Origin: GCA-003244245 sp035606945
GTDB taxonomy: Bacteria; Actinomycetota; Actinomycetes; Mycobacteriales; Pseudonocardiaceae
DNA length: 64,000 bases
Assembly (NCBI GenBank): GCA_035606945.1
Contig: DATNDR010000126.1
Location: forward strand, 1 to 64,000
Direction: 5' to 3'
How positions within the stretch are numbered: position 1 is the stretch's first letter; each line of letters begins with the position of its first letter. The notes beneath the pieces were generated by a model that saw only the letters and a program-made list of their open reading frames with translations, did no database searches and was not told the origin of the DNA. Position numbers and translations under genes: made by a program. Shown here piece after piece: positions 62,184 to 64,000 of this stretch.

Positions 62184-62864
62184 ATGACAGCGACTGATTC
62201 GCAGCGCAACGGCGGTAGAACCGTCCGGGGAATACTGGGTACCAAGCTCGGGATGACTCAGGTCTTCGACGAGAACAACCGGATCGTCCCCGTCACGGTG
62301 GTGGCTGCTGGACCGTGCCTGGTGACCCGGGTCCGCACCCCCGAGAAAGACGGTTACTCCGCCGTGCAGCTGGCCTACGGCGCGATCGACCCACGTAAGG
62401 TGACCAAGCCGGTGGCCGGCCACTATGCCGCAGCCGGGATCACCCCGCGGCGCCACTTGGTCGAGTTGCGCACCGCCGATGCAGCCGGCTACGAGGTCGG
62501 CCAGGAGCTCACCGCCGAGGTGTTCGATGCCGGCGCGGTGGTCGACGTGGTGGGTACCAGCAAGGGCAAGGGCACGGCCGGGGTGATGAAGCGGCACGGC
62601 TTCGGTGGTCTGGGGGCCAGCCACGGTACCCAGCGCAAGCACCGCTCGCCGGGTTCGATCGGCGGCTGCGCCACCCCGAGCCGGGTGTTCAAGGGCACCC
62701 GGATGGCCGGCCGGATGGGCAACGTTCGGGTTACCACCCAGAACCTCACCGTGCACCGCGTCGATGCGGACTCAGGTCTGTTGTTGATCAAGGGTGCGCT
62801 GCCGGGTCCCAAGGGCGGCCTGGTGCTGGTCAAGACGGCAGCGAAGGGCGGTGCGCAGCAGTGA
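62184..62864 (+). CDS. rplC: 50S ribosomal protein L3
   Basis: A 226-residue protein with GILGTKLGMTQVFDENNRIV and the loop GFGGLGASHGTQRKHRSPGS that reaches the peptidyl transferase centre. It follows rpsJ by 11 bases and overlaps rplD by four (GTGA). Confidence 0.98.
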   Translation: MTATDSQRNGGRTVRGILGTKLGMTQVFDENNRIVPVTVVAAGPCLVTRVRTPEKDGYSAVQLAYGAIDPRKVTKPVAGHYAAAGITPRRHLVELRTADAAGYEVGQELTAEVFDAGAVVDVVGTSKGKGTAGVMKRHGFGGLGASHGTQRKHRSPGSIGGCATPSRVFKGTRMAGRMGNVRVTTQNLTVHRVDADSGLLLIKGALPGPKGGLVLVKTAAKGGAQQ

Positions 62865-63514
62865 CGAGAGTCGATGTCCGGACTCCCGAAGGGAACAGCG
62901 CCGGAACCGCCGAACTGCCCGACGAGATCTTCGACGTGCCGGCCAACATTCCGTTGATGCATCAAGTGGTGGTCGCCCAATTGGCCGCCGCCCGGCAGGG
63001 CACACACAGCACCAAGACCCGAGGCGAGGTCAGCGGTGGTGGGAGCAAGCCGTACCGGCAGAAGGGCACCGGACGCGCCCGCCAGGGATCGATCAGAGCC
63101 CCCCAGTTCACCGGCGGCGGCATCGTGCACGGCCCCACGCCTCGGGACTACAGCCAGCGCACCCCGAAGAAGATGAAGGCGGCCGCGCTGCGCGGCGCGC
63201 TGTCGGACCGGGCTCGCGACGGTCGTGTTCACGTGATCTCCGGGTTGGTGTCCGGGGATACGCCGTCCACCAAAACCGCCCGGACCGTGCTGGACAATTT
63301 CATGGGCGCGGACAGCAAGCTGCTGGTCGTCATCGACCGCGCTGACGAAGTGAGCCGGCTGAGCGTGCGCAACCTGCCGTTCGTGCACGTGTTGAGTCCA
63401 GATCAACTCAACACCTACGACGTGCTGGTCAACGACGCGGTGGTGTTCACCGCAGATGCCCTGCAGACGTTCCTGGCGGGGCGTAACGCCACCACGCAGG
63501 AGGTGGTCCGATGA
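62861..63514 (+). CDS. rplD: 50S ribosomal protein L4
   Basis: A 217-residue protein with the exit-tunnel loop (GGGSKPYRQKGTGRARQGS, QFTGGGIVHGPTPRDY). In E. coli L4 also represses the S10 operon. The GTG start overlaps the rplC stop; its own stop overlaps rplW as ATGA. Confidence 0.98.
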   Translation: MTRVDVRTPEGNSAGTAELPDEIFDVPANIPLMHQVVVAQLAAARQGTHSTKTRGEVSGGGSKPYRQKGTGRARQGSIRAPQFTGGGIVHGPTPRDYSQRTPKKMKAAALRGALSDRARDGRVHVISGLVSGDTPSTKTARTVLDNFMGADSKLLVVIDRADEVSRLSVRNLPFVHVLSPDQLNTYDVLVNDAVVFTADALQTFLAGRNATTQEVVR

Positions 63515-63810
63515 TCCCCGATCCGCGCGACGTGATCCGCAAGCCGGTCATCTCAGAGAAGAGCTACGGTCTGGCCGAGCAACAGAAGTACACCTTCGTG
63601 GTGGCGCCGAACGCCAACAAGACCGAGATCAAGATCGCCGTCCAGAAGATCTTCGGTGTGCAGGTGGTCAGCGTCAACACCCTTAACCGTCCGGGCAAGC
63701 GCAAGCGCACCAAGTTCGGATACGGCAAGCGCAAGGACACCAAGCGGGCGATCGTGACGCTGTCCCCGGAGAGCAAGCCGATCGAGATCTTCGGCGGGCC
63801 GGCCGCGTGA
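63511..63810 (+). CDS. rplW: 50S ribosomal protein L23
   Basis: A 99-residue protein at the tunnel exit, docking site of trigger factor and SRP. Typical segments: DPRDVIRKPVISEKSY and FVVAPNANKTEIKIAVQKIF. Coupled to rplD by overlap. Confidence 0.97.
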   Translation: MIPDPRDVIRKPVISEKSYGLAEQQKYTFVVAPNANKTEIKIAVQKIFGVQVVSVNTLNRPGKRKRTKFGYGKRKDTKRAIVTLSPESKPIEIFGGPAA

Positions 63811-63842
63811 CGCGCAAGACCTGCTTGCAGGGTCGAGCCATG
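63811..63842. repeat. Copy of the dispersed palindromic element, before rplB
   Basis: CGCGCAAGACCTGC then GCAGGGTCGAGCCATG repeats the pieces found at 36134-36220. GACCTGC and GCAGGGTC can pair. It begins at the rplW stop codon and ends 17 bases before the rplB start. Confidence 0.7.
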
Positions 63843-63859
63843 GATGAGGACGGATAGAT

Positions 63860-64000
63860 ATGGGGATCCGCAAGTACAAGCCGACGACCGCAGGCCGTCG
63901 TGGCGCCAGCGTGTCCGACTTCGCCGAGATCACCCGAGATCACCCGGAGAAGTCGCTGATCCGGCCATTGCACGGCAAGGGTGGCCGTAACGTCCACGGC
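63860..64000 (+). CDS. rplB: 50S ribosomal protein L2, partial (runs off the right edge)
   Basis: The first 47 codons are present, beginning MGIRKYKPTTAGRRGASVSD and including SLIRPLHGKGGRN, as in L2. L2 is needed for subunit joining and peptidyl transfer. The remainder lies beyond the window. The ribosome-binding site is weak (GAGGACGG). Confidence 0.95.
   Translation, partial: MGIRKYKPTTAGRRGASVSDFAEITRDHPEKSLIRPLHGKGGRNVHG

Overview
The window comes from a high-GC Gram-positive chromosome, most likely a member of Pseudonocardiales. The evidence is pervasive G/C third positions, many GTG/TTG starts, ATGA/GTGA gene overlaps, full-length actinobacterial RpoB/RpoC, Mce and YrbE proteins, and a gene order (thrT-metT-rpmG-hadA-hadB-trpT-secE-nusG-rplK-rplA ... 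rplJ-rplL ... rpoB-rpoC ... rpsL-rpsG-fusA-tuf, rpsJ-rplC-rplD-rplW-rplB) that follows the block known from Mycobacterium. I see no insertion sequence, prophage or CRISPR array.

Left part (1-26 kb) is accessory and metabolic. A PAS/GAF sensor (cut by the window edge and probably frameshifted) diverges from lon, whose promoter region carries a HspR-type HAIR operator. Then come a stand-alone ubiquitin-like beta-grasp protein, a PrsW-type membrane protease, a surface-polymer-like locus (COG3919-type ATP-grasp enzyme, AT-richer FemAB/BioF2-like GNAT, MurJ/MviN-like flippase), a decayed LAL regulator, a lysozyme-fold protein coupled to endonuclease VIII (with a second broken nei fragment nearby), malQ, a flavoprotein, and a four-gene operon that reads as biuret/allophanate use (AtzF-like amidase, two BiuH-type cysteine hydrolases, NCS2 permease). 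A secreted gamma-glutamyltransferase, a 33-residue ORF with an excellent ribosome-binding site, and a membrane GAF/GGDEF/EAL protein follow.

Middle part (26-48 kb) is the ribosomal and transcription core, interrupted twice. Between rplA and rplJ sits a reverse-strand cassette of four genes (76-residue protein, DUF6879, DUF5753 XRE regulator, 90-residue protein). Between rplL and rpoB sits a monoacylglycerol-lipase-like gene and a complete Mce lipid importer: ATPase, two YrbE permeases, MceA-F, flanked on both sides by paralogous pairs of Mce-associated membrane proteins. rplJL is preceded by an L10-type leader ending in a terminator with a T-tract.

Right part (48-64 kb) holds rpoB and rpoC (separated by a strong hairpin and an AT-rich promoter-like segment), a convergent alpha-methylacyl-CoA racemase sharing a 33-bp perfect inverted repeat as a two-way terminator, the str operon, tuf, and the start of the S10 operon, which runs off the window within rplB. 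The rpsL and rpsJ leaders share an identical 19-nt motif. Several perfect long inverted repeats without T-tracts act as likely terminators in this genome.
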